Shown: positions 26,057-35,800 of the stretch, in pieces
Layout: each line of letters opens with the position of its first letter
How positions within the stretch are numbered: position 1 is the first letter of the stretch
DNA from: DMER64 sp964542305
GTDB taxonomy: Bacteria; Bacteroidota; Bacteroidia; Bacteroidales; UBA932
Assembly: GCA_964542305.1 (NCBI GenBank)
Contig: CAZITX010000003.1
Span: 1-64,000, forward strand
DNA length: 64,000 nt
Direction: 5' to 3'
Notes under the pieces: model-generated
The model's database searches: none
Seen by the model: the letters and a program-made list of their open reading frames with translations, nothing else
What the model was told of the DNA's origin: nothing
Translations under genes and position numbers: made by a program

Positions 26057-27505
26057 CTATCCAACGGAGCCTTCCAGAGAAAGACTCAATAATTTCTGTG
26101 CCTCAACGGCAAATTCCATAGGCAGTTTATTCAGGACTTCTCTGGCATAGCCGTTTACTATCAAACCCACGGCATCTTCCGGTCCTATACCTCTCTGCAA
26201 ACAATAAAAAAGCTGATCCTCCCCGATCTTGGATGTAGTAGCCTCGTGTTCCACGACTGCCGTATCGTTTGCATTTTCTATGACAGGAAAAGTATGGGCT
26301 CCGCACTGATCCCCCAACAAAAGAGAATCACATTGAGAATGGTTGCGTGCATTATCAGCTCCCGGCATGACTTTCACAAGTCCCCGGTAAGCATTTTGAC
26401 TTTTGCCCGCAGAAATACCTTTGCTCACGATCCGGCTTCGGGTGTTCTTTCCAATATGGATCATTTTGGTTCCCGTATCTGCCTGCTGGTAATTGTTCGT
26501 TACCGCAACTGAATAAAATTCACTGATTGAATTGTCTCCTTTTAATATAGTGGCAGGATATTTCCAGGTAATGGCCGATCCCGTTTCCACCTGTGTCCAG
26601 TACAGACGCGAATGGTTCCCCTTACAAATCCCCCGCTTGGTTACAAAGTTGTATATACCGCCTTTCCCGCTTGCATCTCCCGGGTACCAGTTCTGAACCG
26701 TCGAATACTTGACTTCTGCATCCTGCATGACCACAATTTCCACAACTGCAGCATGCAGCTGGTTCTCATCCCTTTGCGGAGCTGTACACCCTTCCAGGTA
26801 ACTCAGATAAGACCCTTCCTCCGCCACAATGAGCGTTCGCTCAAATTGCCCGGTCCCGCGTGCATTTATGCGAAAATAGCTGGAAAGCTCCATGGGACAG
26901 CGCACGTTTTTGGGAATGTAGCAGAAAGATCCGTCGGAAAATACCGCCGAATTGAGCGCAGAAAAGAAATTGTCCCCGGAGGGCACCACACTTCCCAGAT
27001 ACTGCTGCACAAGAGCGGGGTAATCTCTTACCGCCTCGGAAAAGGAACAAAAAATAATCCCTTTTTCTGCAAGGGTTTCCTTGAATGTGGTTTTTACAGA
27101 GACCGAGTCAAAAATGGCATCTACCGCCATTCCCGCCAAAACGTTCCTTTCATGCAGGGGAATCCCCAGTTTGTCAAACGTTTCTGCCAATTTGGGGTCC
27201 ATTTCCTTATTTTCAGATCCGGGTACCAATTTTTTGGGGGCTGCATAATAAATAATATCCTGGTAATCTATCGGCGGAATCGTCAAATGAGCCCATTGCG
27301 GCATTTTCATGGTTTGCCATTTGCGAAAAGCATTCAGGCGGAATTCAAGCAACCAGGCCGGTTCTTCTTTTTTCTGCGAGATCAAACGGACAATATTTTC
27401 ATTCAGGCCCTTAGGAAACAACTCCTGTTCCAGATCCGTCTCAAAACCGTGCTCGTATTCGCTTTCGGCAATCTTTTTGATTATGGCGTCCTGATTTTCA
27501 TTCAT
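26057..27505 (-). CDS. sufB: Fe-S cluster assembly protein SufB
   Basis: The 482-aa scaffold has VPSGDNFFSALNSAVFSDGSFCYIPKNVRCPMELSSYFRIN, YLEGCTAPQ, SRIVSKGISAG and the C-terminal HEATTSKIGEDQLFYCLQRGI. It is the cluster-building subunit of SufBC2D. The ATG at 27505 (MNENQDAII) is chosen; an ATG six codons upstream would start upstream of the promoter's expected transcription start. It is the first gene of sufB-pnuC-like-sufC-sufD. Confidence 0.95.
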   Translation of the reverse strand: MNENQDAIIKKIAESEYEHGFETDLEQELFPKGLNENIVRLISQKKEEPAWLLEFRLNAFRKWQTMKMPQWAHLTIPPIDYQDIIYYAAPKKLVPGSENKEMDPKLAETFDKLGIPLHERNVLAGMAVDAIFDSVSVKTTFKETLAEKGIIFCSFSEAVRDYPALVQQYLGSVVPSGDNFFSALNSAVFSDGSFCYIPKNVRCPMELSSYFRINARGTGQFERTLIVAEEGSYLSYLEGCTAPQRDENQLHAAVVEIVVMQDAEVKYSTVQNWYPGDASGKGGIYNFVTKRGICKGNHSRLYWTQVETGSAITWKYPATILKGDNSISEFYSVAVTNNYQQADTGTKMIHIGKNTRSRIVSKGISAGKSQNAYRGLVKVMPGADNARNHSQCDSLLLGDQCGAHTFPVIENANDTAVVEHEATTSKIGEDQLFYCLQRGIGPEDAVGLIVNGYAREVLNKLPMEFAVEAQKLLSLSLEGSVG

Positions 27506-27511
27506 AGCCCG

Positions 27512-27519
27512 CAAATATA
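27512..27519 (-). promoter_or_regulatory. -7 box TATATTTG for the suf operon
   Basis: The minus-strand box ends 6 nt before the sufB ATG. The divergent ThiL-family promoter lies 12 bp away, so the two regulatory regions overlap within 38 bp. Confidence 0.5.
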
Positions 27520-27531
27520 CCATCTTTTCTT

Positions 27532-27539
27532 TATTTTTG
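27532..27539 (+). promoter_or_regulatory. -7 box TATTTTTG, 4 nt before the ThiL-family start
   Basis: It matches TAnnTTTG and ends exactly 4 nt before the ATG at 27544, again predicting a leaderless or near-leaderless mRNA. Confidence 0.5.
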
Positions 27540-27543
27540 CGGT

Positions 27544-28584
27544 ATGAACACTAAAAAAGAGCCCCAACGAACACCCATATCAGAACTGGGTAAATACAAA
27601 CTGATTGACAGGCTTTCAGCTAAGTTTATTTCAAGTAATGAATCAACACTGCAAGGTGTAGGAGATGATGCTGCAGTAGCCTGTTTCAAAGAGTCTTTAA
27701 CCGTTTCGGCCCAAAAGCTTTCACTGGAAGGAACAGACTTTGACCTGTGTTATTTTCCACTGAAATTTGTGGGCTATAAAACAGCCATTCATGCCATGGG
27801 ACAGGTTATGGCTATGAATGCCGTTCCGCTTCAATTGCTTGTAAGTGCGGGCGTTTCACAACGATTCCATGTGGAAGATCTGGAAAGTCTGTTCCTGGGA
27901 ATCGGAGCGGCTGCAAAGCTTTACGGTGCCGATATAGTAGCTGTTGACATTCAGTCTTCTTTCACAGGACTTACATTGTCCGTAACAGCCGTAGGTGAAG
28001 CGGATGCCGGGCTGCTTACCCGCAGGAGCGGTGCCCGTGATACCGATCTGATCTGCCTGAGCGGAAACGTAGGCGCTGCTTACATGGGCCTGAAACTTCT
28101 TGAGCGCGAAAAACGGGTTTTTACAGGGGAATCAGAAAACGACGAAATGCCCAAACTGAAAGGTCATGAATACATTCTGGAACGTTATCTGAAGCCGGAA
28201 TTGCCAAAAACCTTGTTGGAAAACCTACGGAAAGACGACATGACTCCTACTTCCATGTGCCTGTTAAGCAGCGGCTTGTCACATGGCGTTTTAAGTATCG
28301 CTCAAGCTTCCGGCACGGGAGCCAAATTATTCCTGGATAAAATACCCATTGCCCGGGAAACCTTTGAATTTGCCGAAACCGAAAAAGACCTCTCCCCAAT
28401 CGTAGCGGCCCTGAACGGCGGAGATGATTATGAAATGCTCTTTACCCTGCCCCTGAATTCATACGGTGCACTAAGCAAGGAATACAACATCGATATCATA
28501 GGACACATCTGTCATGCATCCCTTGGATACAAGCTTGTAACGCCGGAAGGCCGGGAGCTTCCGCTGGAAAGTCCCGGCATGTAA
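27544..28584 (+). CDS. ThiL-family protein lacking several metal-binding aspartates
   Basis: The 346-aa protein aligns along its whole length with thiamine-monophosphate kinase: ISELGKYKLIDRL, GVGDDAAV (D41, D42), LEGTDFDLCYFPLKFVGYKTA, AMNAVPLQLLVSAGVSQRFHVEDL, LNGGDDYEMLFTLP. ThiL phosphorylates TMP to TPP using a cluster of Mg-bound Asp residues. Here the family's TTD is AQK (K58), NLSD is AMGQ (Q87) and DISDGL is LLSSGL (residues 240-245), while the Asp of GGDT remains as D135. I infer a changed or lost kinase activity, perhaps with another ThiL elsewhere in the genome. It is divergent from the suf operon and ends 6 bp from convergent lemA. Confidence 0.85.
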   Translation: MNTKKEPQRTPISELGKYKLIDRLSAKFISSNESTLQGVGDDAAVACFKESLTVSAQKLSLEGTDFDLCYFPLKFVGYKTAIHAMGQVMAMNAVPLQLLVSAGVSQRFHVEDLESLFLGIGAAAKLYGADIVAVDIQSSFTGLTLSVTAVGEADAGLLTRRSGARDTDLICLSGNVGAAYMGLKLLEREKRVFTGESENDEMPKLKGHEYILERYLKPELPKTLLENLRKDDMTPTSMCLLSSGLSHGVLSIAQASGTGAKLFLDKIPIARETFEFAETEKDLSPIVAALNGGDDYEMLFTLPLNSYGALSKEYNIDIIGHICHASLGYKLVTPEGRELPLESPGM

Positions 28585-28590
28585 TCATGT

Positions 28591-29178
28591 TTAAAAATTG
28601 ATTTCGGGAGGCGTTTCCGCTCCTTCAGCAGCCTTGAAATATGCCTTGGGCTGGAAATTTCTGAAACCGGCCACAATGGAATTCGGGAATTTCCGGATAA
28701 GTACGTTGTAGGCCTGTACCACCTGGTTGAAAGTACGTCTTTCAACAGCTATGCGGTTTTCGGTTCCTTCCAGCTGTGCCTGCAATTCCAGAAAATTCTG
28801 GTTGGCTTTCAACTCGGGATACCTTTCCACCACTACCATCAGACGACCCAGAGACTGACTCAGGTTGTCCTGCGCATTTTGAAAAGCCGCCATACTTTCT
28901 TCCGTAAGATTCGTGGGGTCTATTGTCACCGACGTTGCTTTTGAACGGGCTTCAATGACTGCTTCCAGGGTGCTTTTTTCAAAATCCACTGCTCCTTTTA
29001 CGGTATTTACCAGGTTGGGGATCAGATCCGCACGACGCTGGTATACATTTTCCACCTGAGCCCATGCCTGAACTGCCTGTTCTTCGGCCTCCACCATTTT
29101 GTTGTTAAGCCTTACGAACCACAGAACCAAAATGCCGATAATGGCAATAACAATGATCCAGATTGTACCTTTTTTCAT
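28591..29178 (-). CDS. lemA: LemA family protein
   Basis: This 195-aa protein has an N-terminal transmembrane helix (IWIIVIAIIGILVLWFVRLNN) followed by the LemA helical domain (AWAQVENVYQRRADLIPNLVNTVKGA). The family is widespread and its function is not settled. It is 5 bp after rnr; the TPM-domain partner gene often found next to lemA is absent here. Confidence 0.9.
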   Translation of the reverse strand: MKKGTIWIIVIAIIGILVLWFVRLNNKMVEAEEQAVQAWAQVENVYQRRADLIPNLVNTVKGAVDFEKSTLEAVIEARSKATSVTIDPTNLTEESMAAFQNAQDNLSQSLGRLMVVVERYPELKANQNFLELQAQLEGTENRIAVERRTFNQVVQAYNVLIRKFPNSIVAGFRNFQPKAYFKAAEGAETPPEINF

Positions 29179-29183
29179 TTTTC

Positions 29184-31223
29184 TTATTGTATTAATTGAT
29201 AATCCAGTTGCTTCTGCTCCAAATTAGCGCGGTCTACACGAATTCTCACTTTTTGTCCCAAACTGTATAATTTACCGGTATGTGAGCCGGTCAGGGTAAG
29301 GGTTTCCTTGTCATAAACGTAATAATCATCCTTCAATTCACGTACGGCCACCATGCCTTCCACCTGTGTCTCTTCCAGTTCCACATACATGCCCCATTCT
29401 GTCAGGCCGGTGATAACACCGTCAAATTCCTGTCCCACTTTATCCTGCATGTATTCAACCATTTTGTATTTTATACTGGCCCTTTCAGCTTCCGTAGCCA
29501 GTTGTTCCCGCTGCGAAATATGGGTACACATGGCTTCCATATGATCCGGCGACGCATTTTTTTCTCCGTTCAGATAATCCCAGAGCAACCGGTGGACCAT
29601 AAGGTCTGAATACCGGCGTATGGGAGATGTGAAATGCGTATAATGATCAAATGCCAAACCGTAATGTCCCACATTTTGAGTCGTGTAATGTGCCCGGGCC
29701 ATGGAGCGCAGGGCCATGATCACAATGCCCCCCCCTTCCGGCTTTTCACGTGCCGTTTCAAGGAGCTTATTCAGTTCCCTGGCATAATCCCTGACGGTCT
29801 TCGTTTTTTTCATGTCATACCCAAAATGGTGCACAAAATTCTGAAAAGCGGTCATTTTGTCTTCTGCAGGCGGTTCATGTACCCGGTAAACAAACGGTAA
29901 CGGATTCCCGTTTTTCTTCCTTTTTCTTTCAATAAATTCAGCCACTTCGCGATTCGCCAGCAACATAAATTCTTCAATCAGCCAGTGGGAATCAAGCTGT
30001 TCTTTTACCCGGATGTTTACGGGCGCACCTTTTTCATCCACCTGAACCTTAACCTCCGGTCTCTCAAAAGCAATGGCTCCCCTGCGGAAACGTTCTTTGC
30101 GCAGGCGGTGTGCCAGCGCATGCAGGAAAAACAATCCGTCCCGTATGGGTTCAGGAACCGGGCCCGAGTCTGTCATCACATCGGGGACCTTGTCCAGCAC
30201 AGCCTGGGCTTCTTCGTAAGCCATCCGGCAGGAAGAGCGAATAACGGTTCTCCCGAACCAGCGGGAAACGACTTTGTAATTGTTGTCAAAGCTGAATACC
30301 GCCGAAAAACACAATTTGTCTTCGTGAGGCCGCAAAGAACAAAGCTTGTTGGACAATTTTTCCGGAAGCATGGGCACTGTCCGGTCAACCAGGTAAACGG
30401 AGTTTCCTCTTTCGTAAGCAGCCTGATCCATCAAGGTTTCCGGTTTAACGTAGTAACTTACGTCGGCAATGTGTACACCTACTTCCATAAGTTCGTTGCT
30501 TTCACCTGTTCTTCGGAAAGATAGCGCATCGTCGTAATCTTTGGCATCTGCAGGGTCTATGGTGAAGGCAGGGACATCCCTGAAATCGCGGCGGTTTTCA
30601 AATTCCCGGGCCGTCAATCCGTCTTCTGTGTTTTCAGCCTCTTCTTCCACTTCCCGTTCAAAACGATAAGGCAATCCGAATTCTGCCAATATGGCGTGCA
30701 TTTCCGTATTGTTTTCCCCGGGAATTCCCAACACATCGGTAATTTTTCCCAGAGGAAGGTTGTTTCTCTGGTCCCATCCGGTAACCAACACGGCCACTTT
30801 CTGCCCGTTTTTGGCTTCGTTCAATCCATCCCGGACCACCTGTATGTCAAAAGGCATGTTTTTGGAATCCGTGATTACATAAGCTTCTTTATTCACAATC
30901 TGAACAATGCCTATATAAGGTTTTGAAGAACGTTCCAGAATGTGTATCACTTCGCCTTCGTTTTTCCTTCCGTTTTTGGTTGCCCTGGGAATAGCCGCCA
31001 CACGCACGGTATCTCCGTGCAGTGCACCGTTCAACTTTCTGGCCGGAAGAAAAATGTCGTCAACCGGAGCTTCTCCCTGAACGGTGTTGACCAGGAGAAA
31101 AGCAAAGCCTTCCCGGGTCATACTCAAGGTCCCGGTATATTCTTTAGCGCGGGAAGTTTTTTTGTTTTGTTTGTTTCTGCGGTCTTTGTGCGATCCGCCT
31201 TTTTTATAGTTTCTTCTACTCAT
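29184..31223 (-). CDS. rnr: ribonuclease R
   Basis: The 679-aa RNase II-family exonuclease has cold-shock domains first (EYTGTLSMTREGFAFLLV). The RNB catalytic domain follows, with TIDPADAKDYDDALSF carrying the metal-binding Asp cluster and HFTSPIRRYSDLMVHRLL. A C-terminal S1 domain (EFDGVITGLTEWGMYVELEE) comes last. The basic Lys-rich N-terminus is usual. It degrades structured RNA 3' to 5'. The ATG at 31223 is used; a TTG 12 bp upstream lies within the -7 box. Confidence 0.95.
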   Translation of the reverse strand: MSRRNYKKGGSHKDRRNKQNKKTSRAKEYTGTLSMTREGFAFLLVNTVQGEAPVDDIFLPARKLNGALHGDTVRVAAIPRATKNGRKNEGEVIHILERSSKPYIGIVQIVNKEAYVITDSKNMPFDIQVVRDGLNEAKNGQKVAVLVTGWDQRNNLPLGKITDVLGIPGENNTEMHAILAEFGLPYRFEREVEEEAENTEDGLTAREFENRRDFRDVPAFTIDPADAKDYDDALSFRRTGESNELMEVGVHIADVSYYVKPETLMDQAAYERGNSVYLVDRTVPMLPEKLSNKLCSLRPHEDKLCFSAVFSFDNNYKVVSRWFGRTVIRSSCRMAYEEAQAVLDKVPDVMTDSGPVPEPIRDGLFFLHALAHRLRKERFRRGAIAFERPEVKVQVDEKGAPVNIRVKEQLDSHWLIEEFMLLANREVAEFIERKRKKNGNPLPFVYRVHEPPAEDKMTAFQNFVHHFGYDMKKTKTVRDYARELNKLLETAREKPEGGGIVIMALRSMARAHYTTQNVGHYGLAFDHYTHFTSPIRRYSDLMVHRLLWDYLNGEKNASPDHMEAMCTHISQREQLATEAERASIKYKMVEYMQDKVGQEFDGVITGLTEWGMYVELEETQVEGMVAVRELKDDYYVYDKETLTLTGSHTGKLYSLGQKVRIRVDRANLEQKQLDYQLIQ

Positions 31224-31232
31224 AATATGGCG

Positions 31233-31240
31233 CAAATGTA
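31233..31240 (-). promoter_or_regulatory. -7 box TACATTTG for rnr-lemA
   Basis: The consensus minus-strand box lies 9 nt before the rnr ATG, in the 58-bp gap to gpmI. Confidence 0.5.
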
Positions 31241-31254
31241 CTTAAATCTTTTCG

Positions 31255-31262
31255 TACCTTTG
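31255..31262 (+). promoter_or_regulatory. -7 box TACCTTTG for gpmI-dnaE
   Basis: The consensus box lies 19 nt before the gpmI ATG. It is back-to-back with the rnr promoter. Confidence 0.55.
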
Positions 31263-31281
31263 TATGTTAAATTTCTGATCT

Positions 31282-32805
31282 ATGAAAAATGTACTTTTAA
31301 TGATTCTGGATGGCTGGGGAGAAGGCAAACATGACCGGACAAATGCAATATATACTGCAGGTCAGCCACATATTGACAAACTTCGTGCCGCTCATCCGCA
31401 CAGCACACTGAGCGCTTGCGGCGAAGACGTGGGCCTTCCCGAAGGACAAATGGGCAACTCGGAAGTAGGCCATTTGAACATAGGTGCCGGCAGGATCGTA
31501 TACCAGGACCTTGTGAAGATCAACAGGGCCTGCCGTGACGGATCCATCCGTGAAAACAAAGAAGTAAAAGACGTATACCAATATGTGAAAACTACCGGGA
31601 AAGCCCTCCATTTGATGGGTCTTGTATCGGAAGGCGGAGTACATTCGTCAATGGAACATCTTTTTGCGTTTCTGGACATTGCTGCACAATACGGGTTGAC
31701 CAAAGTCTATGTGCATTGCCTTATGGACGGACGGGACACGGATCCATTCAGCGGAAAGGGATATGTTGAAAAACTGCAAAAACACATGGAGGCCACCACG
31801 GGAAAAATCGCCAGTGTGATCGGACGTTATTATACCATGGACCGGGACAAAAGATGGGACCGCGTAAAAGCCGGGTATGATTTGATAGTCCACGGCAAGG
31901 GAATGCCTTTTGCCGATGCCGCCGACGGAATAGAACAAAGTTACAAACAAGGAGTTACCGATGAATTCATTAAACCGTTGGTATGTGTGGATGAATCCGG
32001 GATTCCGGTAGGGACTCTTGAAAAAAACGATGCCCTGATCTTTTTCAATTTCCGCAACGACCGGGCCCGTGAGATCACTCGTGTCCTGACCCAGGAAAAC
32101 ATGCCGGAGCATGAAATGTACACCGTTCCCCTGTACTATTGTTGCCTGACCCCATACGACGATACATTCAAAGGGCTTCACGTGCTTTTTGATAAGGAAA
32201 AAGTGAAAGAAACCATAGGGGAAGTCGTAAGCCGGGAGGGACTGTCCCAGCTGCGCATAGCTGAAACCGAAAAATACGCACACGTTACTTTCTTTTTCTC
32301 CGGAGGCAGGGAAGAGGTGTTTCCCCTGGAAGACCGGATCCTTGTTCCTTCACCAAAGGTGGCCACATACGATCTGAAACCGGAAATGAGTGCCCCACAG
32401 GTGGCGGATAAGATCATAGAAGCATTGAACAAGAAAAAATATTCTTTTATCGTTCTCAATTTTGCCAATGGCGACATGGTTGGCCATACAGGCGTTTATG
32501 ACGCCATTTGCCAGGCTGTCAAAGCAATCGATCAACTGGCATTCCGGGTGGCTGAAACGGCCCGTGAAAACGGATATTCTGTTATTATCACCGCAGACCA
32601 CGGAAATGCAGACAATGCAGTAAACCAGGACGGATCTCCCAACACGGCCCATTCGCTGAACCGCGTTCCTTTCATAGTTATGGATCCCCGCGTGGAAAGC
32701 GTGCAAGACGGCATCCTGGCAGACATAGCTCCCACCGTTCTGGATTTGATGGGAATTGATGCTCCTGACGCAATGACAGGAAAATCCCTCATTCGAAAAA
32801 AGTAA
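31282..32805 (+). CDS. gpmI: 2,3-bisphosphoglycerate-independent phosphoglycerate mutase
   Basis: The 507-aa alkaline-phosphatase-superfamily enzyme has LLMILDGWG (metal Asp), GNSEVGHLNIGAGR with the phosphorylated Ser, VHCLMDGRDTDP, NFRNDRARE and the C-terminal TADHGNAD. It interconverts 3- and 2-phosphoglycerate in glycolysis with Mn. It is followed after 6 bp by dnaE. Confidence 0.97.
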   Translation: MKNVLLMILDGWGEGKHDRTNAIYTAGQPHIDKLRAAHPHSTLSACGEDVGLPEGQMGNSEVGHLNIGAGRIVYQDLVKINRACRDGSIRENKEVKDVYQYVKTTGKALHLMGLVSEGGVHSSMEHLFAFLDIAAQYGLTKVYVHCLMDGRDTDPFSGKGYVEKLQKHMEATTGKIASVIGRYYTMDRDKRWDRVKAGYDLIVHGKGMPFADAADGIEQSYKQGVTDEFIKPLVCVDESGIPVGTLEKNDALIFFNFRNDRAREITRVLTQENMPEHEMYTVPLYYCCLTPYDDTFKGLHVLFDKEKVKETIGEVVSREGLSQLRIAETEKYAHVTFFFSGGREEVFPLEDRILVPSPKVATYDLKPEMSAPQVADKIIEALNKKKYSFIVLNFANGDMVGHTGVYDAICQAVKAIDQLAFRVAETARENGYSVIITADHGNADNAVNQDGSPNTAHSLNRVPFIVMDPRVESVQDGILADIAPTVLDLMGIDAPDAMTGKSLIRKK

Positions 32806-32811
32806 TCCTTT

Positions 32812-35800
32812 ATGCCTTCTTTTGTTCACCTTCACGTTCACACCCAATATTCCATCCTTGACGGAGCTGCTTTCATTCCGCAGCTTTTCGTAAAAGCCCA
32901 TGCTGACAAACAAGCGGCACTGGCAATAACCGATCACGGAAATATGTTTGGTGTCAAGGAATTTCTTGATACCGCAAAAAATTACCCTGATATAAAACCC
33001 ATCGTGGGTTGTGAAGTATATGTTGCACCGGAAGGCCGGCTTTTGAGAAAAAACAAAGAAGAAGCCACCACTTGTCATTTGGTTTTGCTGGCCAAAGATC
33101 AGCAGGGATACCGGAACCTGATCAAGCTGGTATCCAAAGCCTGGATTGAAGGGTTTTATTACAAACCCCGGATTGATCACGAACTCCTGGAACAATACCA
33201 CGAAGGCCTGATTGCCATGAGTGCCTGTCTTGCCGGGGAATTGCCCCGGCTAATCCTTGCCGATAAGCTCAAAGAGGCCTCACAACTGATTCTATGGTAC
33301 AAACAATTGTTCGGCCAAGATTATTACATTGAACTCCAGCGCCACAATACTAAGCTGGATATTGAAAACGCCAAGACGTGTTACACGCTTCAGAAAAAGA
33401 TAGAACCGCATCTGATTGCACTTGCACGGGAACACAACGTAAAACTGGCAGCTACCAATGACGTTCATTTTGTCAATGCGGAAGACGCCCCGGCTCATGA
33501 CCGGCTCATTTGTGTAGCCACCAATGAAGATGTGGCAGATGACAACAGGAAGATCCGCTATACCGGCGAAGAATACCTGAAATCTTCCCTGGAAATGTCC
33601 GAATTGTTTTCCGACATCCCGGAAGCCCTGGCCACAACACTGGAAATTGCCGATAAAGTAACGCCCTTTGAAATTGACCGAAAACCGCTGCTGCCTCACT
33701 TTGACATTCCGCAGGAGTTTCCCGACTCCAACGCGTACCTGCGCCATTTGACCTACCTGGGAGCCGAACGTCTCTACGGCCAAATTACCCCCGAATTGCG
33801 AAACCGCATTGATCTTGAGTTGGATACAATTTCCGAGATGGGGTTTCCCGACTATTTCCTTATTGTTAGTGACTTCATACGGGCTGCCCGGGAAATGGAT
33901 GTGTGGGTGGGTCCCGGAAGGGGCTCTGCTGCAGGATCCGTGGTTGCTTATTGCCTGGGTATTACCCTGGCCGATCCCATCCGTTACGGGTTGTTGTTTG
34001 AACGTTTTTTAAACAAAGAAAGGGCTTCCCTGCCCGACATTGACATTGACTTTGCCGATGACGGACGCTGGAAAGTTCTACAATACGTTGAAAACAAATA
34101 CGGCAAAGACCACGTATCGCATGTGGTCACATTCGGAACCATGGCAGCACGCAGTGCCATAAAGGATGTCGCCCGGGTGCAACGATTGCCCCTTGCCGAA
34201 GCGGAAAGGCTGGCCAAACTTATTCCCGACCGGCTTCCCGAAAAAGACGGACGTCCGCAAAAAATCAACATTGAAAATTCGCTCAGATACGTACCCGAAC
34301 TGCAGGAAGCCTTGCATTCAGAAGACCCCCTGCTCAGCTCCACCCTGGAATATGCCCGCAAACTGGAAGGCTCTGTCAGGAATACAGGCGTGCACGCCTG
34401 TGCCATTATCATTGGACCTGAAAACCTCACCAATCATATTCCGCTTTCCACAGGAAAAGACAAAGACACGGGAGAGGACACCCTGGTATCCCAGTACGAA
34501 GGTTCGCTGATAGAACAAGTGGGTATGCTGAAAATGGATTTCCTGGGTCTCAAAACACTTAGCATCCTGAGAACTGCAGTAGAAAACATCAAAGTCAACC
34601 ACAACATTGACATTGATGTAAACGACATCCCTCTGACCGACGGACCTACTTATGAATTGTTCAGTCGCGGAGATACAGTAGGCGTCTTCCAGTTTGAAAG
34701 CGACGGTATGCGCAAATGGCTCAGGGAACTAAAGCCCACCTGCCTGGAAGACCTCATAGCCATGACGGCACTGTACCGTCCCGGGCCCATGGATTACATC
34801 CCCGATTTTATTGATCGGAAACACGGTCGTAAAACCATCACCTACGACCTGCCCCAAATGGAAAAATACCTGAACGAAACTTACGGAATCACTGTATATC
34901 AGGAACAGGTCATGCTTTTGTCCCAGGAATTGGCCGGTTTTTCAGGGTTGGAAGCCGATAAGTTACGTTATGCAATGGGCAAGAAAAAAAGGGGTGAAAT
35001 GGAAAAACTCCGCGTTCAGTTCCTGAAAGGCGGGACGGACCGGGGTATTGATGAATCCGTTCTGAAAAAAATATGGGTGGATTGGTCCGCTTTTGCCCAA
35101 TATGCTTTTAACAAGTCCCATGCAACCTGTTACTCAATAATCAGTTACCAGACGGGTTATCTGAAAGCCAATTATCCTGCCGAATTCATGGCCGCCGTAC
35201 TTTCCAGGAACAGGGACAACATAGACGAGGTTTCAAAATTTATGGACGAATGCAAGCGTATGGACCTGAAGGTCCTGGGTCCTGACGTCAATGAGTCCAT
35301 GCATGACTTTACCGTCAACAAAAAAGGAGACATCCGTTTTGGCATGGCCGGGATCAAAGGCGTTGGCTACGGAGCCGTGGAAAACATCATTAAAGCCAGG
35401 GAACAGGACGGTCCTTTTAAAGATATATACGATTTTGCGGAACGCATTAATTTGAACACCTGCAACAGGAAAGCATTGGAAAGCCTGGTCTATGCCGGGG
35501 CATTTGATTCCCTGAAAGAAGTGAAAAGACACCACTATTTCCTGCCGTGCAATAAAGACGGAATATTCCTGGACAGTCTGATCCGTTACGGGAACATGAT
35601 CCAGGAAGAAAAGAACCGGGATATTTCCAGTCTGTTTGGAGAAGGGTCCCAGTCTCTGGCTCCCCCTGAAAGGCCCGTTCCGCCGCATACTGCACTCGAA
35701 GCACCTGAAGATTTACTGAAAAAGGAAAAAGAAATGGTGGGCATTTACCTGTCTTCCCACCCGCTGGACAGGTTTTCTTTCGAGATGAAGCACTTTACCT

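Noticed and set aside
27506..27543. TPP riboswitch controlling the ThiL-family gene or suf/pnuC-like operon
   Set aside because: The divergent gap is only 38 bp, too short for a TPP aptamer, and both -7 boxes lie next to the start codons.
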